Shown: piece by piece, positions 34,081-42,882 of the stretch
Layout of the letters: each line of letters opens with the position of its first letter
Position numbering within the stretch: the stretch's first letter is position 1
NCBI RefSeq assembly: GCF_024189315.1
Contig: NZ_JAIZEO010000001.1
Coordinates: 62,001-126,000, forward strand
DNA length: 64,000 nucleotides
Direction of reading: 5' to 3'
DNA from: Halobacillus sp. A5
GTDB taxonomy: Bacteria; Bacillota; Bacilli; Bacillales; Halobacillaceae
Position numbers and translations under genes: made by a program
Notes under the pieces: model-generated
Databases searched by the model: none
What the model was told of the DNA's origin: nothing
What the model saw: only the letters and a program-made list of their open reading frames with translations

Positions 34081-35685
34081 ATGTCAGACAGAATTGAAGC
34101 AATACAAGGTTTGGTTCGATCAGAGCCTTTAAATCGTAACTTTAGTTATCTTGATTCAAAGAAAGTTAGTATAGGTGACTTACCTTTTTTTAATGTTCAA
34201 GACTATGGTGCTATTGGTGATGGAGATGCAGACGATACTCAAGCCATTCAAACAGTTTTTGATGAGGCTAACGACTCTGATGGGATTGAAGTCTTATTCC
34301 CTCCTGGTACTTATAGGGTTACTGATCCGTTATACATACGTAAAAACACGAAAGTAATAGCACATAACGCAATTATTGATAAAAAGCATGATGGAACATT
34401 CTTGTTAAATATTGAATCTGACTCAGAGGATACCGGTTATGACGGTCATGGAAATATCTACATAGAAGGCGGTATTTGGAATTCTAATGCACCTGATTAT
34501 ACAGGTGGTACAGCTTTTGTATTTGGTCATGGTGAAAATATTACCTTCAGAGACATAACACTTTTAGATGTTAATCCTGGTCATGCTATTGAATTTAATG
34601 CTTGTAAAAATGTATTAGTAGATGCATCTAAGTTCTTTGGAATGGTAGATGTAGACGGCAAAGAGTATTCTGAAGCTATTCAACTTGACTTAATGAAGTC
34701 TCAAGGTGTTTTTCCTTGGAAAGATTCAAACTTTGATAATACACCTTGTCAGGATGTTATTATTCAAAATTGCTTGTTTGGTGCAAGTGAGGAAAATGGA
34801 GCATGGGGTAGAGCTGTAGGCTCTCACTCTGCCACAGCAGACAGATGGCATGAACGTATATTTATCACTAACAACATTGTAAAAGACTGTCACCACTGGG
34901 CGTTTAGAGCTTATAGCTGGAATGATGTAACAATTAACGACAACATGATTTTTGATTGTGGTGGAGGTATTTCACTAGATCCTAATGCCGTTGATGGCTC
35001 AGACGATACGGATACAGACGGAAATGCTACGGGAACAAGTAATAAGATTGAAAGATTTACCATACAAGGTAACAGAATTAAAGGTGGCGGCTCGTATGGC
35101 TCTGCTATGAGTATTACGGGTGATGATGACAACCTTCTAGTTAATGCCACAATATCTGATAATCAAGTAATTGATTATGATGGTGGTTATGCCCTCTACA
35201 TATCAAGAGTTACTGACTCGACAATATCAAACAACATATTGAAAAATGTTGAATTAGCTATTAAATTATCTGAATGCTGGTTAGTTAATGTTACCGGAAA
35301 TCTTTTACGTTCAGTCGCTGAGACAGGTATTGAAGCATTCAGCAATAATGAAGAAATTAACATTAGTGGTAACAGTTTATTCTTTGTAAGAGGTCACGGT
35401 ATTTGGGTTAGTGGAAATGATACTACGGCTATTACAAGCAACCTATTTACAGGTATTGGATATGCATCTGACGGTGACTATCAAGGTGTTCGAGTGACCA
35501 CTTCTAGTGATCGGATAACGATAAATAACAATACATTTAGAAATTGGGGTTCAGATTATCAAATGGAGCAAGCCATATACACAAGCTCATCTACTACCAA
35601 TTCAATCGTAGCTGTCAATAATTGTGCAGGCATCTCTGTTTATATCAATGAGGAAACCACTGAATACGGTAATCTAACAGGCTAA
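34081..35685 (+). CDS. tailspike B, pectate-lyase-like beta-helix protein
   Basis: 534 aa. The N-terminal DYGAIGDGDADDTQAIQ is the Pectate_lyase_3 signature. The following right-handed beta-helix has many N-x-[IV]-x-[ND] rungs (residues about 60-500). It is likely a depolymerase or receptor-binding spike against cell-surface glycans. RBS aaagaggtg. Between the recombinase unit and the hub gene. Confidence 0.88.
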   Translation: MSDRIEAIQGLVRSEPLNRNFSYLDSKKVSIGDLPFFNVQDYGAIGDGDADDTQAIQTVFDEANDSDGIEVLFPPGTYRVTDPLYIRKNTKVIAHNAIIDKKHDGTFLLNIESDSEDTGYDGHGNIYIEGGIWNSNAPDYTGGTAFVFGHGENITFRDITLLDVNPGHAIEFNACKNVLVDASKFFGMVDVDGKEYSEAIQLDLMKSQGVFPWKDSNFDNTPCQDVIIQNCLFGASEENGAWGRAVGSHSATADRWHERIFITNNIVKDCHHWAFRAYSWNDVTINDNMIFDCGGGISLDPNAVDGSDDTDTDGNATGTSNKIERFTIQGNRIKGGGSYGSAMSITGDDDNLLVNATISDNQVIDYDGGYALYISRVTDSTISNNILKNVELAIKLSECWLVNVTGNLLRSVAETGIEAFSNNEEINISGNSLFFVRGHGIWVSGNDTTAITSNLFTGIGYASDGDYQGVRVTTSSDRITINNNTFRNWGSDYQMEQAIYTSSSTTNSIVAVNNCAGISVYINEETTEYGNLTG

Positions 35686-35715
35686 TAAAAATAAATAAAG
35701 AAGGGAGGTAATTAA

Positions 35716-38616
35716 TTGGCAGATTCTAAATTGCAACCATACATAATTAATTCAACCAGTGCAACAGCAGATGAAACTCCATATGGAGTAGATATGATAA
35801 ATGCTCCTCTCATATGGGAAGAGTCTAATGAAGGGGAAAATGTAGTAGTTGCCGTACTTGATACAGGTATTGATACTTATCACCCTGATTTACAAGGACA
35901 GGTAATAGATGGGAAAGACTTTACAGGAACCGGATCGTATCAAGATGATGAAGGTCACGGTACACATGTGGCAGGTACAATAGCGGCAATTGCAAACGGT
36001 GATGGAGTTGTTGGGGTAGCTCCGAAAGTCAAACTACTATCCTATAAAGTTATTGATTCTGAAGGTAATAGTGACTGGAGTTGGGCAACATCAGCCATTG
36101 ATGAGGCCATTAATTGGGAAGGTTCAAAGGGTGAAAGAGTACAGGTCATTAACATGTCTTTATCTGGTGCTTATGATGATCCTGACTTACATGAAGCCAT
36201 TAAAAGAGCCGTAGAGAATAATATTATTGTAGTATGTTCGGCTGGTAACTCAGGGGACGGTGATGAAGATACAGATGAAATGCGTTATCCTGCTGCCTTT
36301 CCTGAGACTATTTCTGTTGGTGCTGTAGATTCAGATGAAAACATGTACGATAATCAAAGCTCAAATGATTTAGTGGATATTGTTGCTCCTGGAGTAGACA
36401 TTCTTTCATGTCAAATGGGTGGAGATTATGCGACTTTAACAGGTACGTCTATGTCTACACCTCATGTTGCAGGGGCTGCAGCTTTATTATGGGCTTTATT
36501 AGAGAATCCCACTTATGATGATGTAGTTAATGGACTTTTAGACAATGCAACAGATTTAGGCTATGACGAGAATCTACAAGGTAATGGGCTTTTAAATCTT
36601 GAATACTTTGAAGACTACTCTAAAAGTGATGACGTTATTGAGTTTGAAGGCATAGAACGTACAAATCACGGTACTGTAACAGTATTTGATAGGAATTTGA
36701 AGCGTATTGGAGTATTGGAAAATGCTCATAAAATATCCTATAAGAAAAAGTTAAATGAATTATGGACTGCTTCTTTTTCATTGCCTGCTGATGATGAAAA
36801 GAAAGACTTGTGTGAGTCATTTAATTTTATTCAAATTATTGAAAAGGAAACAGGCGAATATATAGGTCTATTCCGTATTATTCCAAGAAAAACAAGGTAC
36901 AAAGATGAAATAATAGACTACAAGTTAGAGCATGTTTTAGCTACTTTATTAGATGATGTCATGTTTTCGTATCACCAGTATACAAATTATTCTACAAAAG
37001 AAGTTTTACAATCTATCCTAGACCTACAGGATACAAGGAATTGGGTACTAGGAGATATTGAGTTTGAATATTTCTTTCACTACTCGTTTGAAAATGAAAA
37101 TGGATTATTAGCACCTGTACTATCGATACCTGAAGCAATAAATGAACCATACCAATTTACTTATGATACAACGGTATATCCTTTCAAGTTAAACCTTGTC
37201 AAACCTTCGACTGAAGTTATCGGTGAATTACGTTGGGGTAAAAATATGGGTACATTCGATGAAAATATCGATCCTACTACGGTTGTGAATAGAATATACC
37301 CTCTTGGAGCCGGTGAAGGCGTTAACCAATTAAACATAAATGATGTTAATAATGGAGTACCATACATAGAAGATGAGCGATCCATTGAGGAATTTGGAAT
37401 GCGTAAATATATATGGATTGATACAAAATTTGAAAATGAAGAATCTTTAAAGGCAAATGCTGAATCATTGTTAGACCAATGGAAAGATCCAAAATTAAGT
37501 ATTAGTGCAACTGGTGCAGACTTGTCCATTTTACCTGAATACGAGTTTGAAAGGCATAGGCTAGGTGACTTGATTCGTGTTATTGCTCCAAACGGAGATA
37601 CATACAAGGTTAGGGTTGTAGAAGAGTCTAAATCTGATTTAGTGGGAGCATATGAAGATATTAAGTTTTCCTTAAACAATAAATTAGATGATATTGCCAC
37701 TACTCAAGCAGACATAACAAGAAAGCAGCAAGTCAATGAAGCCTATTCAAAAGGTGCTACAAATATCATGAACTACGATTATCAAGACAATGCTGACCAG
37801 GACAATCCAGCCACAATTAATTTCTTTGTAGATGATGATGTAGTAAACATTAACACTTGTGAACTTACCTTTGATACTGAAGAGTTTAGAGCATATTCTG
37901 CAGCTACTAAAGGTGGGGGAGCCATTGTTAAAAGTTCTTCAAGTGGTGGAAGTGTATCTAAATCAACAGAAGATGGAGGTTCAACTACTCAAACGAGTAC
38001 GTCAGGTGGCGGTGTTAGTAAGTCTACAGAAAGTGGTGGAAGTACTACACAAACATCTAGTAATGGCGGAGAGCATAGACATGATATGTTTCAGACTACA
38101 GGTGATATAGGTGCATCAGACAGAGCTGTAGCTGCTAGTGTTGATGGAGGTACAATTTACTTAGACGGTAATACAGATACTATGACCACTTTTAGGACTT
38201 TGTCAGCAGATGGTGACCATTCACATTCTGTATCGATACCTAATCATACCCATAGTTTCAGCACGCCAGACCACAGCCATGATGTTAGTATTCCTAATCA
38301 TTCTCATAACTTCACAATACCAGATCATACTCATGAAATTGACTTGCCAGACCATACACACGATGTAGAGCATGGTATTTATAAGTTATCCGAATCACCT
38401 TCCAGTGTAGAAATTACTGTAGATGGAAATGTAGTTGATTTTGATAGTACCAGTGGAGATCGAATTGACTTAAAGGATTATCTTGATAAGGACAGCAATG
38501 GGAAGATTTCAAGGCAGAGGCACACTATTGAGATTACACCAGATTCTTTAGGTCGTATTAATGCAAATTTAATTTTGCGAGTTTTTATCAGAAGTCATAT
38601 AGGAGGCCAATACTAG
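35716..38616 (+). CDS. subtilisin-tail hub fusion (S8 protease + Prophage_tail + HxH tip), 966 aa
   Basis: Residues about 20-300 are a subtilase with a complete catalytic set: Asp49 (AVLDTGID), His81 (GHGTHVAGT), Asn178 (SAGNSG) and Ser245 (GTSMSTPHVAG). There is no signal peptide or propeptide. Residues about 310-680 match the hub/endopeptidase tail family (FSLPADDEKKDL, YIGLFRIIP, VVNRIYPLGAGEG). Residues 734-784 are Ser/Thr/Gly repeats, and residues about 786-884 hold seven HxH motifs. The final 80 residues are a beta-rich cap. TTG start after gggaggt. The normal place of the hub is directly after Dit. Confidence 0.85.
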   Translation: MADSKLQPYIINSTSATADETPYGVDMINAPLIWEESNEGENVVVAVLDTGIDTYHPDLQGQVIDGKDFTGTGSYQDDEGHGTHVAGTIAAIANGDGVVGVAPKVKLLSYKVIDSEGNSDWSWATSAIDEAINWEGSKGERVQVINMSLSGAYDDPDLHEAIKRAVENNIIVVCSAGNSGDGDEDTDEMRYPAAFPETISVGAVDSDENMYDNQSSNDLVDIVAPGVDILSCQMGGDYATLTGTSMSTPHVAGAAALLWALLENPTYDDVVNGLLDNATDLGYDENLQGNGLLNLEYFEDYSKSDDVIEFEGIERTNHGTVTVFDRNLKRIGVLENAHKISYKKKLNELWTASFSLPADDEKKDLCESFNFIQIIEKETGEYIGLFRIIPRKTRYKDEIIDYKLEHVLATLLDDVMFSYHQYTNYSTKEVLQSILDLQDTRNWVLGDIEFEYFFHYSFENENGLLAPVLSIPEAINEPYQFTYDTTVYPFKLNLVKPSTEVIGELRWGKNMGTFDENIDPTTVVNRIYPLGAGEGVNQLNINDVNNGVPYIEDERSIEEFGMRKYIWIDTKFENEESLKANAESLLDQWKDPKLSISATGADLSILPEYEFERHRLGDLIRVIAPNGDTYKVRVVEESKSDLVGAYEDIKFSLNNKLDDIATTQADITRKQQVNEAYSKGATNIMNYDYQDNADQDNPATINFFVDDDVVNINTCELTFDTEEFRAYSAATKGGGAIVKSSSSGGSVSKSTEDGGSTTQTSTSGGGVSKSTESGGSTTQTSSNGGEHRHDMFQTTGDIGASDRAVAASVDGGTIYLDGNTDTMTTFRTLSADGDHSHSVSIPNHTHSFSTPDHSHDVSIPNHSHNFTIPDHTHEIDLPDHTHDVEHGIYKLSESPSSVEITVDGNVVDFDSTSGDRIDLKDYLDKDSNGKISRQRHTIEITPDSLGRINANLILRVFIRSHIGGQY
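37915..38067 (+). repeat. coding Ser/Thr/Gly tandem repeat in the hub gene
   Basis: Two protein repeats of about 20 residues (VSKSTEDGGSTTQTSTSGG and VSKSTESGGSTTQTSSNGG). The DNA copies differ at many synonymous positions, so the peptide pattern is conserved while the DNA has drifted. Confidence 0.7.
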
Positions 38617-38641
38617 AGAATCCTTTACAGGGTTCTCTTTT
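38615..38641 (+). terminator. terminator after the hub gene
   Basis: AGAGAATCC pairs with GGGTTCTCT (one G-U), followed by a T-rich tract. Separates tail and lysis genes. Confidence 0.75.
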
Positions 38642-38663
38642 CTGTTTTATAGGGGGTGTAAGT

Positions 38664-39029
38664 TTGAGTGAAAAGCCTATTGAATATCAAATAGTAGAGA
38701 ACAGTCAGAAGATAAAAGACCATGAAAGACGGTTGCAGAATATAGAAAATGACACTAAATCCATGAATACATTAGCTTTATTGATGGAGCAGCAAACAGA
38801 GATAAATAAAGAGCAAAATGAAACACTGAAAAATGTTAATGATAATTTAACCAGCTTAAACAACCGATTTGAAAACGTAGAGGTTCGAGTAGATGAGCTT
38901 GAAAAGAATGATCAAATCAAGAAAAAGGCAGTTAGATCTTTTTTGAAGAATGTTTTATATAAATTTGTCTTGCCGATATTAACAGGCTTATTGATTATAG
39001 CGTTGACCGTTTATTTTGGACTGCAATAA
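38664..39029 (+). CDS. XhlA-like lysis accessory membrane protein
   Basis: 121 aa. A long coiled coil (about 8-80) ends in a C-terminal transmembrane helix (VLPILTGLLIIALTVYF). This is the layout of hemolysin XhlA proteins that act with the holin. TTG start after agggggtg. Directly upstream of holin and amidase. Confidence 0.78.
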   Translation: MSEKPIEYQIVENSQKIKDHERRLQNIENDTKSMNTLALLMEQQTEINKEQNETLKNVNDNLTSLNNRFENVEVRVDELEKNDQIKKKAVRSFLKNVLYKFVLPILTGLLIIALTVYFGLQ

Positions 39030-39047
39030 AAAATAGGAGTGAGTGGA

Positions 39048-39317
39048 ATGGAAACCGTATTATTATTTGCTAGTGTTATTTTGCCGATTGTATCTGCTTT
39101 AATCCAGGTAATGAAGAAATCAGTGAACTTACCTAAAAATTATCTTCCATTAATAAGTATCGTTATTGGTTTACTTGTGGGAGGGCTTGCTTTTCCTTTT
39201 ACAGATTTAGATTTAACTATGCGATTATGGGCAGGTTTATTTGCAGGCTTATCTAATGTTGGTGTATTTGAGTTAGTTAAAAAGCGTGAAGGATCAACAA
39301 AGGACAGTGATAAGTAA
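39048..39317 (+). CDS. phage holin
   Basis: 89 aa with about three hydrophobic segments (ETVLLFASVILPIVSALIQ, YLPLISIVIGLLVGG, LWAGLFAGLSNVGVFEL) and a charged C-terminus. Matches A118-type holins. ATG at 39048 is preferred; aggag lies 8 nt upstream. The stop overlaps the amidase ATG. Confidence 0.85.
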   Translation: METVLLFASVILPIVSALIQVMKKSVNLPKNYLPLISIVIGLLVGGLAFPFTDLDLTMRLWAGLFAGLSNVGVFELVKKREGSTKDSDK

Positions 39318-40291
39318 TGGCTAAAATCGGATTAGATTACGGACATGGTAATAACACTTTCCCACCAGATAAAGGATTGAGGAAGGGTAATAGAGAATAC
39401 CATGAACATAATTTCAACAGTAAGTTAGGACTTAAGGTTAAAAAACTGCTTGAACATAACGGCCATGAAGTAGTTGAAGGACAAAAAGCTAATAGCAAAG
39501 ATGTTGATTTGACTACTCGAACAAACTTGTACAATCGAGAAAAGGTTGATCTAGTATGGAGTATTCATGCTAATGCGGGAGATAAATCAGCCTCTGGACG
39601 ATGTGCTTTTTATTGGCATACAGCAAAGGACAGTAAAAAGGCAGCAGAACTATTTATAGATGAAGTTAAAAAAGCTGGCTACTCCACACATGGGAGTGGA
39701 TTACATGCAAGCAAAAAAGGAAGCTGGACAAATCTACATATCTGCCGTGAAACTAACATGACGGCTGTTTTAACTGAAAATGGATTCATGACAAATAATA
39801 AAGATTTTGAGTTAATCTTTGGTAATAAACAAGAAGAATACACGGATAAAATGGCAGAGGTACATGTTAAAGCCATTTCTCGTTTCTTCGGTGAAGATTT
39901 TAAAGCCCAAACAAGCAAACCTAAATACAATCTTAAAAAGGAAGATCGTATAGGTGAGGTTGAGCTTAAACAGAAAATGAATTATCGTACTGAGCCTAAT
40001 TTAGATGCTTCAATTATGAAAAAACTTCCTAAAGGTCATGGATCAAAAGGTAACTGTCATCTATATGAGGTTAAAGGTTACTGGTTACGTTTAGGTCAAG
40101 GCTGGATCAGTAATAAAGATAACAAGTATGCAAAAGTTACAATGTACAAAGACAAGCCTAAAGGCTCTGTTTATCGTGTGATTATCGATGGTAAACAAGT
40201 AGGGGCTTATGCTGATGATAAGAACGTAACTGAGCAAGTTAAGAAAGCCGTTGAATCTGGTAAAGAAAATGTAGAAGTTAAGAAAGTGTAA
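39317..40291 (+). CDS. N-acetylmuramoyl-L-alanine amidase endolysin
   Basis: 324 aa. Amidase_3 domain (about 1-195): first Zn His in LDYGHG, EYHEHNFN (Glu), SIHAN (His) and catalytic Glu in LTENGFM. An SH3-like wall-binding domain follows (about 205-275: MNYRTEPNLDASIM, YWLRLGQGWIS), then a C-terminal beta/alpha segment of 40 residues (YRVIIDGKQVGAYADD) that may be a further binding domain. No signal peptide, so release depends on the holin. Confidence 0.93.
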   Translation: MAKIGLDYGHGNNTFPPDKGLRKGNREYHEHNFNSKLGLKVKKLLEHNGHEVVEGQKANSKDVDLTTRTNLYNREKVDLVWSIHANAGDKSASGRCAFYWHTAKDSKKAAELFIDEVKKAGYSTHGSGLHASKKGSWTNLHICRETNMTAVLTENGFMTNNKDFELIFGNKQEEYTDKMAEVHVKAISRFFGEDFKAQTSKPKYNLKKEDRIGEVELKQKMNYRTEPNLDASIMKKLPKGHGSKGNCHLYEVKGYWLRLGQGWISNKDNKYAKVTMYKDKPKGSVYRVIIDGKQVGAYADDKNVTEQVKKAVESGKENVEVKKV

Positions 40292-40353
40292 AAATATACC
40301 TTTGTACTTTATTACTTCTACACAAAAAAGAAAATATATACTATAATGGAAAT

Positions 40354-40456
40354 GATTTCACCATACCAGCATCTACATAGTTTAGTGAGATGTTAAGTGG
40401 ATCACCCTTTTAATCCTAGTTTGCCCTACATCATTCATTTGGTGTAGGGTTTTTTT
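40354..40456 (+). ncRNA. candidate small RNA after the endolysin gene
   Basis: Promoter-like TACACA (40319-40324), 17 bp, TATAAT (40342-40347). About 100 nt downstream is a strong terminator CCCTACA/TGTAGGG with seven T (40424-40456). Between them lies AGCATCT/AGATGTT. No ORF of sense is present. A regulator-type operator (40297-40306) lies just upstream. The RNA is predicted only. Confidence 0.45.
40424..40456 (+). terminator. intrinsic terminator, convergent with XRE gene
   Basis: CCCTACA and TGTAGGG form a stem with a pairing loop base, followed by TTTTTTT. It meets the 3' end of the minus-strand regulator. Confidence 0.85.
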
Positions 40457-40643
40457 ATTCCTCATAAAGATCAGTGATTTCTACATGTAACAATTTTGCT
40501 AACTGGATAGCTTTATCTAAGGTAGGGTATGAACTTCCCTTTACCCAATTTGAAACAGTATTTGGACTAACATTTAAAATTTTAGCAGCATGACTTTTTT
40601 TAACACCGGATTGTTGAAATAATTCTTCTAATTTCATCTTCAA
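40455..40643 (-). CDS. second XRE-type regulator, about 62 aa
   Basis: A compact Cro/CI helix-turn-helix (KSHAAKILNVSPNTVSNWVKG) covers most of the protein. The TTG at 40643 is preferred (aaaggtg 6 nt upstream); ATG 40637 and GTG 40652 are alternatives. It is divergent from the FtsK-like module, and related operator-like sites lie on its own promoter, before the small RNA and before the FtsK-like gene. It probably controls this right-end module separately from the main repressor. Confidence 0.75.
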   Translation of the reverse strand: MKMKLEELFQQSGVKKSHAAKILNVSPNTVSNWVKGSSYPTLDKAIQLAKLLHVEITDLYEE

Positions 40644-40649
40644 ATTAAT

Positions 40650-40971
40650 CACCTTTGTATTACTTCTACATTTCTTCTTGGAAACCTCTATAAAATAATT
40701 GCAAAAAACTCACAAAAATTTTATAAAGACAGGCAATCTTTAGACCATTCCACCATACAATTCTACAAAGGTATCTACCAAAGTAAATACTAATTAAAAA
40801 CAAAAGTACCTACCAAAGTATCCCTACACAATTAATTAAGCCTTAAAGGTAACGAGATAAAGGAAATAAGAAAGTGTTTAAAACGGAACGAAGTGGAGAG
40901 TCCTGAAGGGGGAGTGTGAGGGGGGTGTAGAATATTCAAAACACTTTAATCAATTCTGGAGGTGGTTAATT
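40650..40971. promoter_or_regulatory. 320-bp control region of the right-end module
   Basis: Divergent promoters overlap: plus TTGCAA (40699-40704), 17 bp, TATAAA (40722-40727); minus TTGTGA, 17 bp, TATAGA (TATAGA at 40687-40692). Sites of the form TACMAARGTA or its complement occur at 40650-40659, 40764-40773, 40776-40785 and 40811-40820 (and 40297-40306). Downstream are an AAAGTGTTT/AAACACTTT inverted repeat (40871-40879, 40939-40947) and a G-rich stretch near 40907-40930. Confidence 0.6.
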
Positions 40972-42180
40972 GTGCTATCTATAATAGGTTGGTCATTAAT
41001 CGGGGGAGCTTATTTATGCAATGCTTATCCAGCATTTGAATCTGTATTTTTGAAAAACCGATACAACAAAAGAAAGCTCATTGAGAATCTTTTCAAGTCA
41101 TTTACGAATGGTGAATTTTATAAAAAAGTAAATGGTAATGAAATTTATCCCACATTGTTACGCTGTGATACCAAAAGAGACAATGCAACCTTTGTCTTTA
41201 CTATTCCAAGAGGATTAGAACCAGATACCTTCATTAAAAAGGATTACGTCTTTAAACAACATTTTGGAAAGCATATTGATTTAAAAGTGGATGTATCCAG
41301 GGTTGTATTAAAAGTATATCCTGAAGGTTTACCTTCTGAGTTTAAGTATCGATATGACGATGTAACAGAATCAATAAAAGGCTTAAAGTTGCCTATTGTA
41401 TGTGGTCAGAATTTAGAGGGGAGCATATACAGCTTTGATATGGTCACTAATCCTCACATGCTTATTTCAGGGGAAACAGGTTCAGGTAAATCGAGTGAAT
41501 TGAGAAGCATTCTAACCACACTCATAAAATTAAAGAATCCAACAGATTTAAGGCTAGTGTTAGGTGATTTAAAACGGTCAGAGTTTCACTTGTTTAAAAA
41601 CATTGAGCACGTAGAAGGGGTTTATCATTCTGCTGAAGAGTTACATCCAGCTTTGAAGAAAGTAAAAAAAGAAATGACTAATCGAGGCAATATGCTGGAT
41701 GAAGAAGGGGTAAATTCAATTGATCAGTTAAAAGTGAAATTACCTTACATTATGGTTTGTATAGATGAAGTGGCTTTACTGAAAAAAGAAACGGATATTA
41801 TGGATATTCTTGAGGAAATTTCAAGTATTGGCCGTTCACTAGGTGTATTTGTAGTCTTGTCTATGCAGAGACCAGATAGTAAGTTGCTTGATGGAAAACT
41901 GAAGGTTAATTTAACAGTAAGAATGGGATTCAAAACGGCAGACTTAACAAACTCAAAAATAATTGGCACTCCGGGAGCTGAAAAAATTGAGACTCCTGGA
42001 CGTATGTTATTGAAAGTCAATTCGGCCATGCAAGAAATACAATGTCCTTTATTAGAAAATAAACAAGCAGAGAAGCTTTTGAAGCCATACAAAGTAAAGG
42101 AGATTGTAGAAGAGGAACAGCAGCCTGAAGATGATGAATATTCAAAGCTTAGGGAGTTGTTTAATAATGAAGAAACGTGA
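40972..42180 (+). CDS. FtsK/SpoIIIE-like DNA translocase ATPase
   Basis: 402 aa. A single N-terminal membrane segment (about 1-20) is followed by a RecA-like motor domain: Walker A GETGSGKS (about residue 167), Walker B IMVCIDEVALL (about 262) and SMQRPDS (sensor-like). It lacks the gamma domain of chromosomal FtsK. Related proteins serve plasmids, integrative elements and B. cereus-group phages. GTG start after ggaggtgg. It overlaps the next gene. Confidence 0.85.
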   Translation: MLSIIGWSLIGGAYLCNAYPAFESVFLKNRYNKRKLIENLFKSFTNGEFYKKVNGNEIYPTLLRCDTKRDNATFVFTIPRGLEPDTFIKKDYVFKQHFGKHIDLKVDVSRVVLKVYPEGLPSEFKYRYDDVTESIKGLKLPIVCGQNLEGSIYSFDMVTNPHMLISGETGSGKSSELRSILTTLIKLKNPTDLRLVLGDLKRSEFHLFKNIEHVEGVYHSAEELHPALKKVKKEMTNRGNMLDEEGVNSIDQLKVKLPYIMVCIDEVALLKKETDIMDILEEISSIGRSLGVFVVLSMQRPDSKLLDGKLKVNLTVRMGFKTADLTNSKIIGTPGAEKIETPGRMLLKVNSAMQEIQCPLLENKQAEKLLKPYKVKEIVEEEQQPEDDEYSKLRELFNNEET

Positions 42181-42796
42181 TCAACAAATTATTAATGACT
42201 TAGAACGTTTTAGGGTGATGAGTCGTGATGATATTGTAGACTTGTACTTTTCTCATCTGAAGAATCCCGTAAACAATGCTAATACAGTCCTCAAACGTAT
42301 GGTAAGAGACAAGCAAATTGAAGTAAGTAAATCATTTAGTCCATATGTCTATTTTCCCTACAATTCCACAATGAAAAGAAACTCCACTAAAATCCCGCAC
42401 TTCTTAAAAATAGTCGATATCTACAAGCAGCTAAAACAATATATTAACGTATCCACTTTTATCGTTGAGCCTAAGTATCAAAAAGGTTTAGCTGAACCGG
42501 ATATATTTACCACAATCAAAGGGACTCCATTCTTTATTGAAATACAGAGGAATGTTTATTCACAAAAAGTGATGGATAAAAAGATGAAACGTTATGAAAC
42601 ACTGTGTTATTCAGATGAGTTTTCAGCTTTCCCATTTATCATCATAATTACTGATACAAGGTACAAAATTAGTTCAGATGTAATTACAGTGTTTCAAGTA
42701 CCGACTATCCATGAATTTATGAAGAATATCCAGAAGAAGGAAAAACCTAAAGTAAGAGAAAGCCATACTGGAGGTATTAAATTTAAAATTGGTTGA
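42167..42796 (+). CDS. replication-relaxation family protein (wHTH + PD-(D/E)xK-like)
   Basis: 209 aa from the ATG at 42167, overlapping the ATPase stop. N-terminal winged helix (QQIINDLERFRVMSRDDIVDLY, NTVLKRMVRDKQIEV). The C-terminal part has the nuclease-like pattern AEPDIF...FFIEIQRN, i.e. a PD...ExQ variant of the PD-(D/E)xK core, as in Replic_Relax proteins. Family members accompany FtsK-like ATPases on plasmids and phages. The exact role (origin processing or segregation) is unknown. Confidence 0.75.
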   Translation: MKKRDQQIINDLERFRVMSRDDIVDLYFSHLKNPVNNANTVLKRMVRDKQIEVSKSFSPYVYFPYNSTMKRNSTKIPHFLKIVDIYKQLKQYINVSTFIVEPKYQKGLAEPDIFTTIKGTPFFIEIQRNVYSQKVMDKKMKRYETLCYSDEFSAFPFIIIITDTRYKISSDVITVFQVPTIHEFMKNIQKKEKPKVRESHTGGIKFKIG

Positions 42797-42882
42797 TGAA
42801 ATAAAAATAATGAAGGAATATCCTTTCTTTTCATAGAATAGAGTGAATAATTAACAAAATTTGCATTAAGAGGTGATACAGT

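Noticed and set aside
37161-37700. 179-aa open frame on the minus strand inside the hub gene
   Set aside because: Antisense to a well-supported coding domain, with no start signal and no recognisable motif.
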